From an uncultured Oscillospiraceae bacterium (GTDB lineage Bacteria; Bacillota; Clostridia; Oscillospirales; Acutalibacteraceae): a stretch of DNA of 64,000 nucleotides. The notes under the pieces were generated by a model. It saw nothing but the letters and a program-made list of their open reading frames with translations. It had not been told where the DNA came from and made no database searches. Position 1 is the stretch's first letter. Each line of letters begins with the position of its first letter. The stretch lies in assembly GCA_910588935.1 (NCBI GenBank), contig CAJUSM010000001.1, positions 723 through 64,722 of the forward strand. Reading direction: 5' to 3'. Made by a program: the position numbers and the translations under genes. Of the stretch, positions 9,011 through 18,590 are shown piece by piece.

Positions 9011-10611
9011 AGCTGTGTTTGGAGAGCTTGAAAAATCCTGCCCCATGGCAGGCGGCGGGCATTGCCCTGCCGGAATTTGACCTGGAGGCCATGAGGGAGG
9101 CCACTGCCCGGGCCCCGGTTTGGGTGCATTTGGGTGCGGGGAACATTTTTCGGGGTTTCATTGCCCGGCTGCAGCAGGACCTGCTGAACCAGGGCCTGGC
9201 TTTCCAGGGCATTGTGGCTGGGGAGGCCTTTGATCCCGAGATTATTGAACGGGTTTATACCCCTTTTCAAAACCTGTCTCTTATGGTGTCCTTGCTGGCG
9301 GATGGCACTATGGAGCGGGAGGTGGTGGCCTCGGTTGCCCAGAGCCTGCGGGCGGGAAAGGCCTTTCATCAGGATATGGAAAGGCTGGAGGAAATTTTCC
9401 GCAGCCCCACCCTCCAGCTGGTTAGCCTGACCATTACCGAAAAGGGATACGCCCTAAGGGGCTTGGAAGGGGACTACCTCCCCGGGGTTCTGGCCGATTT
9501 GGAAACCGGGCCGGCGGGCTGTACCCATGGGATGGGAATTCTTGCCGGCCTGCTGTACCAGCGGTTTTTGGCTGGGGGCGCGCCCTTGGCTGTGGTCAGT
9601 ATGGACAACTGCTCCCGGAATGGAGAGAAACTTCGGGAAAGCGTGACCGCTATGGGAAGGGGCTGGCTGGAAAGGGGCCTTGCGCCCCAGGCTTTTGTGG
9701 ATTGGCTGGAGGATGAGAGCCAGGTTTCTTTTCCTTGGACCATGATTGATAAAATTACCCCCCGCCCGGCCCAAGAGGTGGCAAACGCTTTGGCCGCCGC
9801 TGGCCTGGAGGGGATGGAGCCGGTTGTTACCGGAAAAAACACCTATATTGCCCCCTTTGTCAATGGGGAACAGCCCCAATACCTGGTGGTGGAGGATCGT
9901 TTTCCCAATGGCCGGCCTCCTTTGGAGCGGGCCGGGGTTTACATGACAGACCGGGAGACAGTGAGCCTTACCGAGGCCATGAAGGTGACGGTCTGCCTGA
10001 ACCCCCTGCACACGGCCCTGGCGGTGTTTGGCTGCCTGCTGGGCTGCCCAAGCATTGCGGCGGAGATGGAGGACCGGGAGCTGAGGGCCCTGGCAGAGGG
10101 AATTGGCTGGCGGGAGGGCCTGCCGGCGGTGAAAAGCCCTGGCATTATCCAGCCAGAGGATTTTTTGGCAGAGGTGCTGGAAAAGCGCCTGCCCAATCCC
10201 TTTTTGCCGGATACCCCCCAGCGAATTGCCACCGACACCAGCCAAAAGGTGGCGATCCGCTTTGGAGAGACAATCAAGCGCCGCCAGGCCGAGGAGCTGA
10301 CCTGTATCCCCCTGGCCATAGCCGGATGGCTGCGGTACCTTTTGGGGGTGGACGACCAGGGGGAGCCTATGGCCTGCAGCAGCGACCCCATGCTGGAAAC
10401 CCTGCGGGAGAAGCTGGCGGGGGTAAAGCTAGGATTGCCGGAAACCGCCGGAGACCAGGTGCTTGCCCCTATCCTTTCCAATCAGGCCCTGTTCGGGCTG
10501 GATCTGTGCCAGAGAGGGCTTGCGCCTAAAATTGGGGAGATGCTCCGGCAGATGCTGGCCGGCCCGGGAGGGGTGCGGGCTACACTGAAGGCGTACCTGG
10601 CAAACGACTAG
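9007..10611 (+). CDS. uxuB: Fructuronate reductase / mannitol dehydrogenase family
   Basis: The 534-residue protein is a long-chain mannitol dehydrogenase-family enzyme. The nucleotide-binding motif [12 protein letters not shown] lies at about 38-49, [11 protein letters not shown] near 197-207, and the catalytic-domain block [17 protein letters not shown] near 326-342 includes the family lysine. Fructuronate reductase converts D-fructuronate to D-mannonate with NADH, producing the substrate of the preceding enzyme. The overlapping arrangement with uxuA makes fructuronate reductase more likely than a mannitol or tagaturonate activity. A terminator follows. Confidence 0.92.
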   Translation: MKLCLESLKNPAPWQAAGIALPEFDLEAMREATARAPVWVHLGAGNIFRGFIARLQQDLLNQGLAFQGIVAGEAFDPEIIERVYTPFQNLSLMVSLLADGTMEREVVASVAQSLRAGKAFHQDMERLEEIFRSPTLQLVSLTITEKGYALRGLEGDYLPGVLADLETGPAGCTHGMGILAGLLYQRFLAGGAPLAVVSMDNCSRNGEKLRESVTAMGRGWLERGLAPQAFVDWLEDESQVSFPWTMIDKITPRPAQEVANALAAAGLEGMEPVVTGKNTYIAPFVNGEQPQYLVVEDRFPNGRPPLERAGVYMTDRETVSLTEAMKVTVCLNPLHTALAVFGCLLGCPSIAAEMEDRELRALAEGIGWREGLPAVKSPGIIQPEDFLAEVLEKRLPNPFLPDTPQRIATDTSQKVAIRFGETIKRRQAEELTCIPLAIAGWLRYLLGVDDQGEPMACSSDPMLETLREKLAGVKLGLPETAGDQVLAPILSNQALFGLDLCQRGLAPKIGEMLRQMLAGPGGVRATLKAYLAND

Positions 10612-10663
10612 GGCGGCTCACCAGACCCCTCTTGGCTGTTTGAAAACTTTACACGCTTCATTA

Positions 10664-10706
10664 TAAAAAGATGCCGGCAAACTCCTTGCCGGCATCTCTT
10701 TTTTGA
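10664..10706. terminator. Bidirectional terminator between uxuB and polA
   Basis: GATGCCGGCAA and TTGCCGGCATC form a perfect stem with a five-base loop, with TTTTTT on the plus side and TTTTT on the minus side. It serves two converging genes. Confidence 0.9.
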
Positions 10707-10710
10707 TTAT

Positions 10711-13284
10711 TTAGCCCTTTGCCTCATACCAGGTTCTGCCCGCGCCTGCCTCTGCAACCATGGGCACAGAGAGCCTTACCGCGGCCTCCATCTCCTCCTT
10801 TAGCACTTGCTTTACCAGCTCCTGCTCCTCCTCTGGGCACTCCACAATCAGTTCATCGTGAACCTGAAGGATCATCTGGGCCTGGAGGCCCTCCCGCTGT
10901 AAGCGGCTGCTTACTCGGATCATGGCGATTTTAATGATGTCCGCCGCCGCGCCTTGAATGGGCATGTTCCTGGCCACCCGCTCCCCAAAGGAGCGCATAT
11001 TAAAATTGCTGCTTTTCAGCTCTGGCAAATACCGCCTGCGGCCGAACATGGTTTGGGCGTAGCCCCTTTCTTTGGCCTCTTGGGCCACCTGCTTCATATA
11101 GCTGTCTACGCCTGCATAGTTGCGCAGGTATTCCTTAATGTATTCATCTGCCTCCCGCCGGCTGACCCCAATATCTTTGGAAAGGGAAAAGGCCCCAATT
11201 CCGTACACAATGCCAAAGTTGACCGCTTTGGCCCGGCCCCTTAGCTCGCTGGTGATCAGCTCTTGGGGCATACCGAACACCCTGGCGGCGGTGGAGGCAT
11301 GGATGTCGTGGCCCTGGAGGAAGTCCTCCTGCATGGCGCTGTCGTTGGCCACGTGGGCCAGCACCCGCAGCTCGATCTGGCTGTAGTCTGCGTCTACCAG
11401 CACGCCGGTTTCGGCGGCAAAAAACTTTCGCAGCTCCCGGCCAATAGCAGTGCGTACCGGGATGTTCTGCAGGTTGGGCTCTGTGCTTGAGATACGGCCG
11501 GTGCGGGTTTCTGTTTGGTTAAAATTGGAATGAATGCGGCCGTCAGGGCCGATCACCTTTAATAGGCCGTCGCAGTAGGTGGACTTTAGCTTGGCCACGG
11601 TGCGGTATTTTAGGATATCCTCCACCACCGGGTTCTGATACCGCAGGTCCTCCAGCACTTCGGCGCTGGTGGACCAGCCGCTTTTGGTTTTTTTTCCGTG
11701 GGGGAGCCCTAGTTTTTCGAAAAGGGCCTCTCCCAGCTGCTTGGGGGAATTGATATTGAACTCGTAGCCCACCTGCTGGATAATGGAATCGTGGAGCCTG
11801 GTAACCTCCTGCTCCATCTGCCTGCCATATTCCTCAATGCTATTGCGGTCTACATAAAAGCCCACATGCTCCATTTGAGCCAGCACAAGGGCCAGGGGGA
11901 TCTCTATGGTTTCCAGCAGCTCCCGCTGGCCGTTTCCGTCTATCTCCTTTTGCAGAGCCTGGCAGAGGCCGGGAAGGGCGGCGGCGGAGTTCAGCAGCTT
12001 GTCCTCAAAGTCGGGAACAGGCACTTGGTACTCGGCGGCCAGGCGCTCTACATCGTAGCCAGTGGCAGAGGGGTTCAGCAGGTAGCCGGCCAAGGCTGTG
12101 TCCATGGCCACGGCCTCCATGCGGCAGCCCAGAGAGAGGGCCAGCCGGTGCAGGGGCTTAACATTGTGGGTATACTTCCGGATAAGAGGATTGGGGAAAA
12201 AGGCCCGGAGAAAGGCGGGGTCGGGTTCTACCACCCAAAGCTCCTCTTTGTGGGCGAAAACCAGGGCAGAAAGGGTTCCGTCCTTTTTCCACTGGCAGCA
12301 AAACCAGGCGTTTCCCTGGTCCTCCAGCCGGGGCAGCATGGCGGCTCCGTCGGCCAGGCGGTTCAGCTGGGGCCTGCCGGCAGCGGGGGCGGCAGGGCTG
12401 TTTTCGGCCTGGGGGGCGCTGAGCCCAAATTTTTCCAGCAGAGAAAACAGCTCCAGCCGGACCATGGCTGCCCCGGCTTTCTGGGGATCCCCTGGGGTCT
12501 TTACATAATCGGCAATTTCGGTATGAATGGGGGCATCCCGGCGGATAGTGCCCAGCTCGTAGCTAAGAAAGGCGTTTTCCCGGGAGGCCTCCAGCTTTTT
12601 TCGGGCCGCGGGCTTTATGGCCGGGTCCTCCAGGTTGGCATAGATGTTTTCCAGAGAGCCATAGGCCTGCACCAGCTCTCCCGCGCCTTTGGGGCCAATG
12701 CCCGCCACCCCGGGGATACAGTCGGAGCTATCCCCCTGGATGGCCTTAAGGTCGATCATCTGGTGGGGGGTAACCCCGTATTCCTCCATAATTTTTGCCT
12801 CGTCGTACAGGGTAACCTGGGGCTGGCCGAATTTTGTAGAGGCCAGGCGCACAGTGGTAGAGGGGGAGACCAGCTGCAGGCTGTCCCGGTCGCCGGTGGC
12901 GATCATGCAGGTGTGGCCGTTTTTCTCGCAGGCGCTGGCCAGGGTGCCCAAAATGTCGTCTGCCTCCCAGCCCTCGCAGGTAACAATGGTGTAGCCCATA
13001 TCCACCAGCAGCTCCTGGAGCACAGGGAGCTGCTGGGCCAGCTCTTGGGGCATGCCCTTGCGGTTGGATTTATAGCCCGCGTAGCGCTGGTGGCGGAAGG
13101 TAGGGGCGCGCATATCAAAGGCAATGGCCACGGCGTCGGGCTGGGTTTCATCGCTGATTTTTTTGAACATGGTGAGAAAACCGTAAATGCCGTTGGTAAA
13201 GTCCCCGGCCTTGGTGGAGAGGAGCTTAATGCCGAAGAAGGCGCGGTTCAGGATGCTGTTGCCGTCCAGAACAAGAAGTTTCAT
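10711..13284 (-). CDS. polA: DNA polymerase I
   Basis: The 857-residue protein has the 5'-3' exonuclease domain (about 1-265; LVLDGNSILNRAFFG and AFDMRAPTFRHQRY), a middle 3'-5' exonuclease-like domain (about 300-465) and a family A polymerase domain. Polymerase motif A is DADYSQIELR near 630, motif B RGRAKAVNFGIVYGIG, and motif C QVHDELIVE near 808. I cannot see the acidic proofreading motifs in the middle domain, as in many Firmicute Pol I proteins, so proofreading is probably absent. Start ATG follows AGGAGG. The enzyme acts in Okazaki fragment processing and repair. Confidence 0.96.
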   Translation of the reverse strand: MKLLVLDGNSILNRAFFGIKLLSTKAGDFTNGIYGFLTMFKKISDETQPDAVAIAFDMRAPTFRHQRYAGYKSNRKGMPQELAQQLPVLQELLVDMGYTIVTCEGWEADDILGTLASACEKNGHTCMIATGDRDSLQLVSPSTTVRLASTKFGQPQVTLYDEAKIMEEYGVTPHQMIDLKAIQGDSSDCIPGVAGIGPKGAGELVQAYGSLENIYANLEDPAIKPAARKKLEASRENAFLSYELGTIRRDAPIHTEIADYVKTPGDPQKAGAAMVRLELFSLLEKFGLSAPQAENSPAAPAAGRPQLNRLADGAAMLPRLEDQGNAWFCCQWKKDGTLSALVFAHKEELWVVEPDPAFLRAFFPNPLIRKYTHNVKPLHRLALSLGCRMEAVAMDTALAGYLLNPSATGYDVERLAAEYQVPVPDFEDKLLNSAAALPGLCQALQKEIDGNGQRELLETIEIPLALVLAQMEHVGFYVDRNSIEEYGRQMEQEVTRLHDSIIQQVGYEFNINSPKQLGEALFEKLGLPHGKKTKSGWSTSAEVLEDLRYQNPVVEDILKYRTVAKLKSTYCDGLLKVIGPDGRIHSNFNQTETRTGRISSTEPNLQNIPVRTAIGRELRKFFAAETGVLVDADYSQIELRVLAHVANDSAMQEDFLQGHDIHASTAARVFGMPQELITSELRGRAKAVNFGIVYGIGAFSLSKDIGVSRREADEYIKEYLRNYAGVDSYMKQVAQEAKERGYAQTMFGRRRYLPELKSSNFNMRSFGERVARNMPIQGAAADIIKIAMIRVSSRLQREGLQAQMILQVHDELIVECPEEEQELVKQVLKEEMEAAVRLSVPMVAEAGAGRTWYEAKG

Positions 13285-13334
13285 AGAAAATTCCTCCTAA
13301 AAAGGATTCAAAAAATCGGGAGAGAGCGGGTGTT

Positions 13335-13370
13335 AAAAAAGAACCCCAGAGAATTCCGTCTCCGGGGTTC
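13335..13370 (-). terminator. Minus-strand hairpin terminator/attenuator upstream of polA
   Basis: On the minus strand GAACCCC...GGGGTTC is followed by TTTTTT. It ends transcripts from the MFS gene, but it also lies between the nearest polA promoter and the polA start. Confidence 0.75.
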
Positions 13371-13409
13371 CAGCCATGGGAATTGTGGAACAGATAAAGG
13401 TTTGTGTTT

Positions 13410-13439
13410 ATTATAGCATAGGAATTTGGAAAAATGCAA
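13410..13439 (-). promoter_or_regulatory. Probable polA promoter
   Basis: On the minus strand TTGCAT and TATAAT are spaced by 18 bases. The start point would give a leader of about 120 nt that contains the terminator hairpin at 13335-13370. Confidence 0.6.
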
Positions 13440-13473
13440 GGGGAATTTAGAACATTGGGGACGATGGGATTTT

Positions 13474-14688
13474 TTAGGCCTGCTTTTTTACAGGGAGGGC
13501 CTTCTCTTGGTGTCCCCTTTTGCCTGGTTTTCCCAATACCAGGCAAACCAGCATAACCGCGGGAAAAACCCCTGCGCTGAGCATGCCGGCGCGCAGCCCT
13601 GCAAACTCGCTGACCAGGCCTGCCAGAGCTGGCCCCGAGGAACAGCCAATATCGCCGCACACAGCCAGCAGCCCAAACATGGAGGCTCCCCCTTTGGGGA
13701 AAATAGCCGCTGTAGAGCTGAGCACGCCAGGCCACATAAGGCTAATGGAAAAACCGCACAGCCCGCAGCACAGCAGGGAGAGCATGGGGCTGGGCAGCAG
13801 GGCTGCCCCCAGGTAGCACAGCACGCACAGCGCGGCGGTAAACACCAGGGCTGCCCTTAGGTTTAGCCTGCCGCCCCAAACCCCGTAAATGGTTCGGCCA
13901 ATGCCCATAAACACCGCGAAAAGGCAGGGACCCAGAATGTCCCCCCACAGCTTTTCCGCGCCCAGGGCCTGCTCGGCAAACAGCGAGCTCCACTGGCTCA
14001 TGGCCAGCTCCGAGGCGCCGGCGCACAGCATAAGCAGCATGGCCAGCCAAAAGGCTGGGGACCGGCCCAGCCGGCCCAAGGGCGTTTTTTCCTCTGGGGG
14101 AATTTCTGGGGCCATTGGTACCCGGGCAAAGGAAAAAATGTTGCAGCAAGGGAGAATTGCCCAGAAAAAGGGGAGAACCCACCACAGCCCCTGGCCAATG
14201 AGCCGGACGGCCAGGGTGGTTAACAGCACAACAGCCACCTGGCCCCAGCAATAAAAGGAGTGGAGCAGGCTCATTTTCGCCTCCTTTTCCTCGCTGGGCA
14301 GGGAATCGATCAGAGGGCTTACCACCACCTCTATGGCGCCGCCGCCAATGGCGGTGGTCATGGTGGCCAGAACCAGGCCCAGAAAAGGATTGGGCAGGAT
14401 TTTTGGCAGCAGGCCCAGCATAACCAGGCCAGCGGTACAGCAGATATGGGCGGCTACCATGGCCTTGCGGTAGCCAATGCGGTCTATAAATTTGACACAT
14501 AGGCCGTCTACAGCGATTTGGGTCACAAAATTGAAGAGAATCAGGGTGGAGATCATGGCGTAGGAAATCCCGAATTCCCGCTGGAAGATGACGAAAAACA
14601 GGGGGCTTAGGTTGTTGGCTATGCCCTGGGTTATGTAGCTCCGGTAGCAGGCCATGCGGGTGCCGCGGTAGGAGAGGGTTTCTGTCAT
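13474..14688 (-). CDS. MFS transporter
   Basis: A 404-residue polytopic membrane protein of the major facilitator superfamily. I place the start at ATG 14688 (MTETLSYRGT), which follows AAGGATG; the longer frame from 14883 would contain the promoter. The sequence alternates hydrophobic segments typical of 12 transmembrane helices, with a charged cytoplasmic linker PEIPPEEKTPLGRLGR mid-protein and the motif GIGRTIYGVWGGR in the second half. The layout resembles FucP/YfkF-like sugar or drug exporters, but the substrate cannot be read from the sequence. Confidence 0.82.
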   Translation of the reverse strand: MTETLSYRGTRMACYRSYITQGIANNLSPLFFVIFQREFGISYAMISTLILFNFVTQIAVDGLCVKFIDRIGYRKAMVAAHICCTAGLVMLGLLPKILPNPFLGLVLATMTTAIGGGAIEVVVSPLIDSLPSEEKEAKMSLLHSFYCWGQVAVVLLTTLAVRLIGQGLWWVLPFFWAILPCCNIFSFARVPMAPEIPPEEKTPLGRLGRSPAFWLAMLLMLCAGASELAMSQWSSLFAEQALGAEKLWGDILGPCLFAVFMGIGRTIYGVWGGRLNLRAALVFTAALCVLCYLGAALLPSPMLSLLCCGLCGFSISLMWPGVLSSTAAIFPKGGASMFGLLAVCGDIGCSSGPALAGLVSEFAGLRAGMLSAGVFPAVMLVCLVLGKPGKRGHQEKALPVKKQA

Positions 14689-14739
14689 TCGGGCAACATC
14701 CTTTCTTGGCGCGGGCCTTGGGCCCGGCGCATGGGGTAT

Positions 14740-14768
14740 ATTATAGCAGAAGGAAAAAGGCTTTGCAA
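14740..14768 (-). promoter_or_regulatory. Promoter of the MFS gene
   Basis: On the minus strand TTGCAA, 17 bases, then TATAAT, ending about 50 bases before ATG 14688. Confidence 0.75.
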
Positions 14769-14956
14769 CCATAGGGTATGCGCCGGGCAGAGAGGAGGTG
14801 CGGGGCGGGGCTGGCCAGGGCCCTATGCGTTCGGCTAAATCCCGCAAAAACCTGGGTGTTTCCTCTAAATTTTCAAAACCCATTGATTTATCCCCTGCCG
14901 GTATGCTATCATTACTTTAAATATATCAGTTTGAGGCAAAGGATGAGGGGCTTTCT

Positions 14957-16723
14957 ATGGATATTTTTTCGGTCTTTACGCTTTTGGGAGGACTTGCTTT
15001 TTTCCTCTATGGTATGAACGTGCTCTCGGCCGGCCTGGAAAAAATGGTGGGCGGCAAGCTGGAGGCCGTGCTCCGGTCCATGACCTCCAACCGCTGGAAA
15101 GGGTTGGCTTTGGGCGCGGTGATCACCATTGCCATCCAGTCTTCCTCTGCCATGACAGTCATGCTGGTGGGGCTGGTGAACTCCGGCATTATGGAGCTTA
15201 GCCAGACAGTGGCGGTTATTATGGGCTCCAGCATGGGCACTACCTTAACCGCCTGGATTCTTAGCGCTACCGGCATTGAAACCGATGTGTTTTGGCTGCG
15301 GATGCTAAAGCCGGAGTCCTTTTCTCCCATTGTGGCGCTTATTGGCATTTTGCTGGTTATGGTGGGCAAGGACGGCAAAAAGCGGGACGCGGGCCATGTG
15401 CTTATTGGCTTTTCTGTATTGATGACCGGCATGACCTTTATGAGCCAGGCAGTAAGCCCTTTGGCGGAAACCCCCTTTTTTCACGACCTGCTCATGATGT
15501 TTGAAAATCCCTTAATGGGCGTGCTGCTGGGCACTGTGGTTACCGGCATTATACAGAGCTCCGCGGCGTCGGTGGGCATACTGCAGTCTTTGGCCATGAC
15601 CGGCAGCATTACCTTTGGCATGGCGTTCCCCATTATAACCGGCCTAAATATTGGCACCTGCGTAACCGGCCTGCTCTCTGCCATTGGCACCAATAAAAAC
15701 GCCAAGCGGGTGGTAGCTGTCAGCATCTATTTTAAAGTGATCGGCACTATTATCTGCCTTTCTGTTTTTTATGGCCTTACAGCCCTGTTTCATTTTGATT
15801 TTGTAGACCAGCCCATTGGCGTGCTGGGCATTGCCATTGTACATACCCTGTTCAACGTGATTAATACCTTTGTGCTTTTGCCCTTTTCCAAGCAGCTGGA
15901 AGACCTGGCTAAGCTTACCATACGGGAAACCAGCACCAAAGAGGAGCTGCTGGACCAGCGGCTGATGCTTTCCCCCTCGTTTGCCATTGCGGAGTGCCAT
16001 GCCCTGGCGGTAAAAATGGCCCATACTGCCCGGGATTCTATGCTAAGCGCCATTCAGATGATTTGGGATTACGACGCGAAAACCGCCGCGGCCATCAATG
16101 AGCAGGAGGAAGAGATTGACCTGTACGAGGACACCCTGGGCACCTTTTTGGTGAAGCTGAGCAGCAAGGAGCTTTCCCGCACAGACAGCAACGAGGCCGC
16201 GGAGCTCCTCCATGCCATTGGGGATTTTGAGCGCATTGGGGACCATGCGGTAAATATTCTTCGGGTGGCCCAGGAGATACACGACAAGCAGCTCCGCTTT
16301 TCCGATAAGGCCCAGATAGAGCTGGAGGTGATTACCCAGGCCATCCAGGACATTTTGAACCTGACGGTGGAGGCCTTTGAAAAAGAGGACACCCAGCTGG
16401 CCAGCCAGGTAGAGCCCCTGGAACAGGTGGTGGACGGCCTGAAGTCTGAGCTGAAAAACCGGCATATCCGCCGGCTGCAGGAGGGCAGGTGCACCATAGA
16501 ACTGGGCTTTGTGCTTACCGACCTGCTGACCAACTACGAGCGGGTTTCCGACCATTGCTCCAATGTGGCGGTAACGGTAATACAGATAAAGGAATCGTCT
16601 ATGGTTGCCCACGGCTATTTAAACGAGGTGAAATCCTCTGGCAGCCCGGAGTTTACCCGGGCCTACGATGCCTATCAGGTGGCCTACCAGCTCCCTGGCT
16701 CTGGGGGCATGAAAGCGGAATAG
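14957..16723 (+). CDS. Na+/phosphate cotransporter family protein with PhoU-like domain
   Basis: The 588-residue protein has two inverted Na_Pi_cotrans repeats with the signature glutamine-serine stretches AIQSSSAMTV (near 58-67) and IIQSSAASVG (near 197-206). From about 345 to 560 it has two PhoU-like helical repeats containing DFERIGDHAVN and NYERVSDHCSN. NptA/YjbB-type proteins use the sodium gradient to move phosphate; the PhoU part usually controls flux. ATG 14957 is a few bases after GAGGGGC. The gene stands alone and is closed by a strong terminator; no pst or phoR genes are adjacent. Confidence 0.92.
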   Translation: MDIFSVFTLLGGLAFFLYGMNVLSAGLEKMVGGKLEAVLRSMTSNRWKGLALGAVITIAIQSSSAMTVMLVGLVNSGIMELSQTVAVIMGSSMGTTLTAWILSATGIETDVFWLRMLKPESFSPIVALIGILLVMVGKDGKKRDAGHVLIGFSVLMTGMTFMSQAVSPLAETPFFHDLLMMFENPLMGVLLGTVVTGIIQSSAASVGILQSLAMTGSITFGMAFPIITGLNIGTCVTGLLSAIGTNKNAKRVVAVSIYFKVIGTIICLSVFYGLTALFHFDFVDQPIGVLGIAIVHTLFNVINTFVLLPFSKQLEDLAKLTIRETSTKEELLDQRLMLSPSFAIAECHALAVKMAHTARDSMLSAIQMIWDYDAKTAAAINEQEEEIDLYEDTLGTFLVKLSSKELSRTDSNEAAELLHAIGDFERIGDHAVNILRVAQEIHDKQLRFSDKAQIELEVITQAIQDILNLTVEAFEKEDTQLASQVEPLEQVVDGLKSELKNRHIRRLQEGRCTIELGFVLTDLLTNYERVSDHCSNVAVTVIQIKESSMVAHGYLNEVKSSGSPEFTRAYDAYQVAYQLPGSGGMKAE

Positions 16724-16733
16724 AGAATGGAGA

Positions 16734-16762
16734 AAGGGCCCCCGGCGCGGGGGCCCTTTTTT
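16734..16762 (+). terminator. Terminator after Na/Pi cotransporter
   Basis: AAGGGCCCCC-ggcgc-GGGGGCCCTTTTTT is a perfect hairpin with a T run. Confidence 0.92.
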
Positions 16763-16796
16763 GGGAGATAGGCAGGCAGCGGACAGGAGGTGTTTG

Positions 16797-17816
16797 TTAC
16801 CTTGGTTCCCCTTGAACGCTTTCGTGCCATGCCCTTGCCTGCCAGAAGAAATCTTCCATGCTGGCAATTCCTTCCCAAGTAATTTTCTCTGTCCAGTTTT
16901 CGTGCTGCTGGGAAAAGGCGGAAAATGCTATGGCGTTTTCGTAGTAGCTGGAAAAAGCGGCGTTCTGGTTCATTTTCTGAATACAGCTTGGGGCAGAAAG
17001 GTTCCGGAATTCCGGATGCCCCCGCCAGAACCGGGGCCAATCTACCATTATGGGGCTCAAAAATTCCGCTTTGGGGCTGTTTGCTTTTATGTGGCCTAAG
17101 TAGGGGATAAAGTAGCGGCTGTAAACTGGGTGGTAGTCTTGAAAGCTTCGGCCAAAGGCAATACCGAGCCCGTTTTGCGCGGGCTCTCCTCTGGCCGCCT
17201 CTACCAATGGGCGGCCAAAATAAATGGACCGGTGCTTGTCCATGGTAGCCAGTCCAGTAGAAATGCAGCCACGCAGGGGGATGCCAGCTTTCACAGCTTG
17301 GCAGAAGAACTCCATGCATATTTGCAAAAAAGACAGGTAGATATGGTGACCGCCATAAAACAAGCGGGCGGCCTCTGTTTGCGGGCCAAGGAGAAGAGGG
17401 TGGGGCTCGCAGAGAGTATCGCGAAGCAGCCAGGGGCCCTTTTGGAACAGGTAACTGACATAAATAATAAAGGTATCGCTGAAGTGGCAGGTACGCACAT
17501 AGCCGTTTCCGTCTGCCACCAGCTGGCTGTATTTCCAGTCTGGAGACATGGGAACGGGAACGACACTGCCCACATGAGGCGTAGGGCGGCAAAACTGGCT
17601 TTCCAGCGGATGGATTAGGTCTAGGAGCTTTTGATAAAGCTCCATAATCACATGGGTTCCGTTGCACTCCACAAAATTGGAAAAGCCTAAAATGTCAAAA
17701 AGCGCAATGGAGTATAGCTGTTCTTGTTTCTCTGTACTCTGGATTGCCTCCTCCAGTTCCTTTTCAGAGCTAATGGGGGAGCGCCCTTCCGCGTCTGTAT
17801 TTTCTTGGTGATTCAT
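16797..17816 (-). CDS. Nucleotidyl-cyclase-like (class III fold) protein of unknown function
   Basis: The protein is about 339 residues long, starting at one of two adjacent ATG codons (17819 or 17816) after AAGGAGGG. Its N-terminal half carries ALFDILGFSNFV, which resembles the first metal-binding strand of class III cyclases (DIxGFS). HFSDTFIIYV follows with a second aspartate, then LRGCISTG and FGRPLVEAARGE, which match the later strands and helix. I infer a cyclase-homology domain. The C-terminal ~100 residues are not recognised. No transmembrane segment is evident. The neighbours give no clue: a symporter on one side, spoIIR on the other. Catalysis is unproven. Confidence 0.55.
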   Translation of the reverse strand: MNHQENTDAEGRSPISSEKELEEAIQSTEKQEQLYSIALFDILGFSNFVECNGTHVIMELYQKLLDLIHPLESQFCRPTPHVGSVVPVPMSPDWKYSQLVADGNGYVRTCHFSDTFIIYVSYLFQKGPWLLRDTLCEPHPLLLGPQTEAARLFYGGHHIYLSFLQICMEFFCQAVKAGIPLRGCISTGLATMDKHRSIYFGRPLVEAARGEPAQNGLGIAFGRSFQDYHPVYSRYFIPYLGHIKANSPKAEFLSPIMVDWPRFWRGHPEFRNLSAPSCIQKMNQNAAFSSYYENAIAFSAFSQQHENWTEKITWEGIASMEDFFWQARAWHESVQGEPR

Positions 17817-17846
17817 CATGCCCTCCTTGCATAGTGCTATGGCAAA

Positions 17847-17875
17847 AGTATACCATATATAGGAAGGCTTGTCAT
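17847..17875 (-). promoter_or_regulatory. Promoter of the cyclase-like gene
   Basis: On the minus strand ATGACA and TATACT are separated by 17 bases, about 30 bases before the ATG. Confidence 0.65.
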
Positions 17876-17939
17876 CCCTTTTGGGCAAAGAGGTAAAGCG
17901 ATCTTTACAAATTGAAAAGGGGTCCGCTGGTTCTGTACG

Positions 17940-18557
17940 CTACATGCCTCCGGCCAGCCAGTTTTTTACCTGCTCGTAAAGCTCTGTTACTTTCAGGCCA
18001 ACCCGGTAACGGCCAGGGTGCTCCGCCACCTCCCGCTGCTGCTGGGGCAGCTCGCCCAATACATCCTGCCCCTGGGCTGCGGGAAGGCAGAGGGCCGGGA
18101 ACACCATGCACCACCAGTTTTTTCCCTCGCCCTGGCCAATGGTGACCCGCAGGGCCCGGTACCGGCCGGCCGGGAGGGCAAAGTCTTGATACTGGCGGGT
18201 GGGGAAATACATTTCTCCCACCTGAGCCTTTACAGGGTATGGAAAACCCTGGGCCTTTACAACCTCTTCCGCGGCTTGGGTGATTCCCTCTAGGTGCAGG
18301 CAAACCTGGGCATTGGCCTCTTCCATTGTGGCGGCGTTCTGGCACCACCGGTTGGCCTGTGCCAGTACCGCGTCTCGAACGGCCAGCTTTAGGGCCTGGT
18401 CCTCAGAGGAGTCGGAGTTGGCCACCACATGGAGGCGAAGCACATTTTCTGGCAGCTGCTGAGAAACCGCGGCTACCCGGAACCAGCCGGCCAGGGCAGT
18501 GAGGAAAAGCCCGCAGGCCAGGGCCCGGGCAAGGTTTTTGGTAGTTGTTTTGGTCAT
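17940..18557 (-). CDS. spoIIR: Stage II sporulation protein R
   Basis: The 205-residue protein has an N-terminal membrane/signal segment (about 10-28) followed by the SpoIIR signature VLRLHVVANSDSSEDQALKL and VRDAVL, and the pattern EMYFPTRQYQDFALPAGRYRAL. In Bacillus, SpoIIR is made in the forespore, secreted into the intermembrane space and activates SpoIIGA to process pro-sigma E. Its presence indicates a spore-forming lineage. The start ATG follows AAGGGACGG. A forespore-type promoter lies upstream. The gene is monocistronic here. Confidence 0.93.
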   Translation of the reverse strand: MTKTTTKNLARALACGLFLTALAGWFRVAAVSQQLPENVLRLHVVANSDSSEDQALKLAVRDAVLAQANRWCQNAATMEEANAQVCLHLEGITQAAEEVVKAQGFPYPVKAQVGEMYFPTRQYQDFALPAGRYRALRVTIGQGEGKNWWCMVFPALCLPAAQGQDVLGELPQQQREVAEHPGRYRVGLKVTELYEQVKNWLAGGM

Positions 18558-18590
18558 GACAATCCGTCCCTTCGGAAAAAAGTGTGAAGG

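Noticed and set aside
11791..13416. Long 541-codon plus-strand open frame opposite polA
   Set aside because: It lies entirely antisense to a full-length polA with all motifs; its translation has no domain and an odd composition. It is a by-product of GC-rich codon use.
16797..17816. Pycsar or CBASS defence operon
   Set aside because: A cyclase-like protein alone is present; no TIR, TM or nuclease effector lies next to it.
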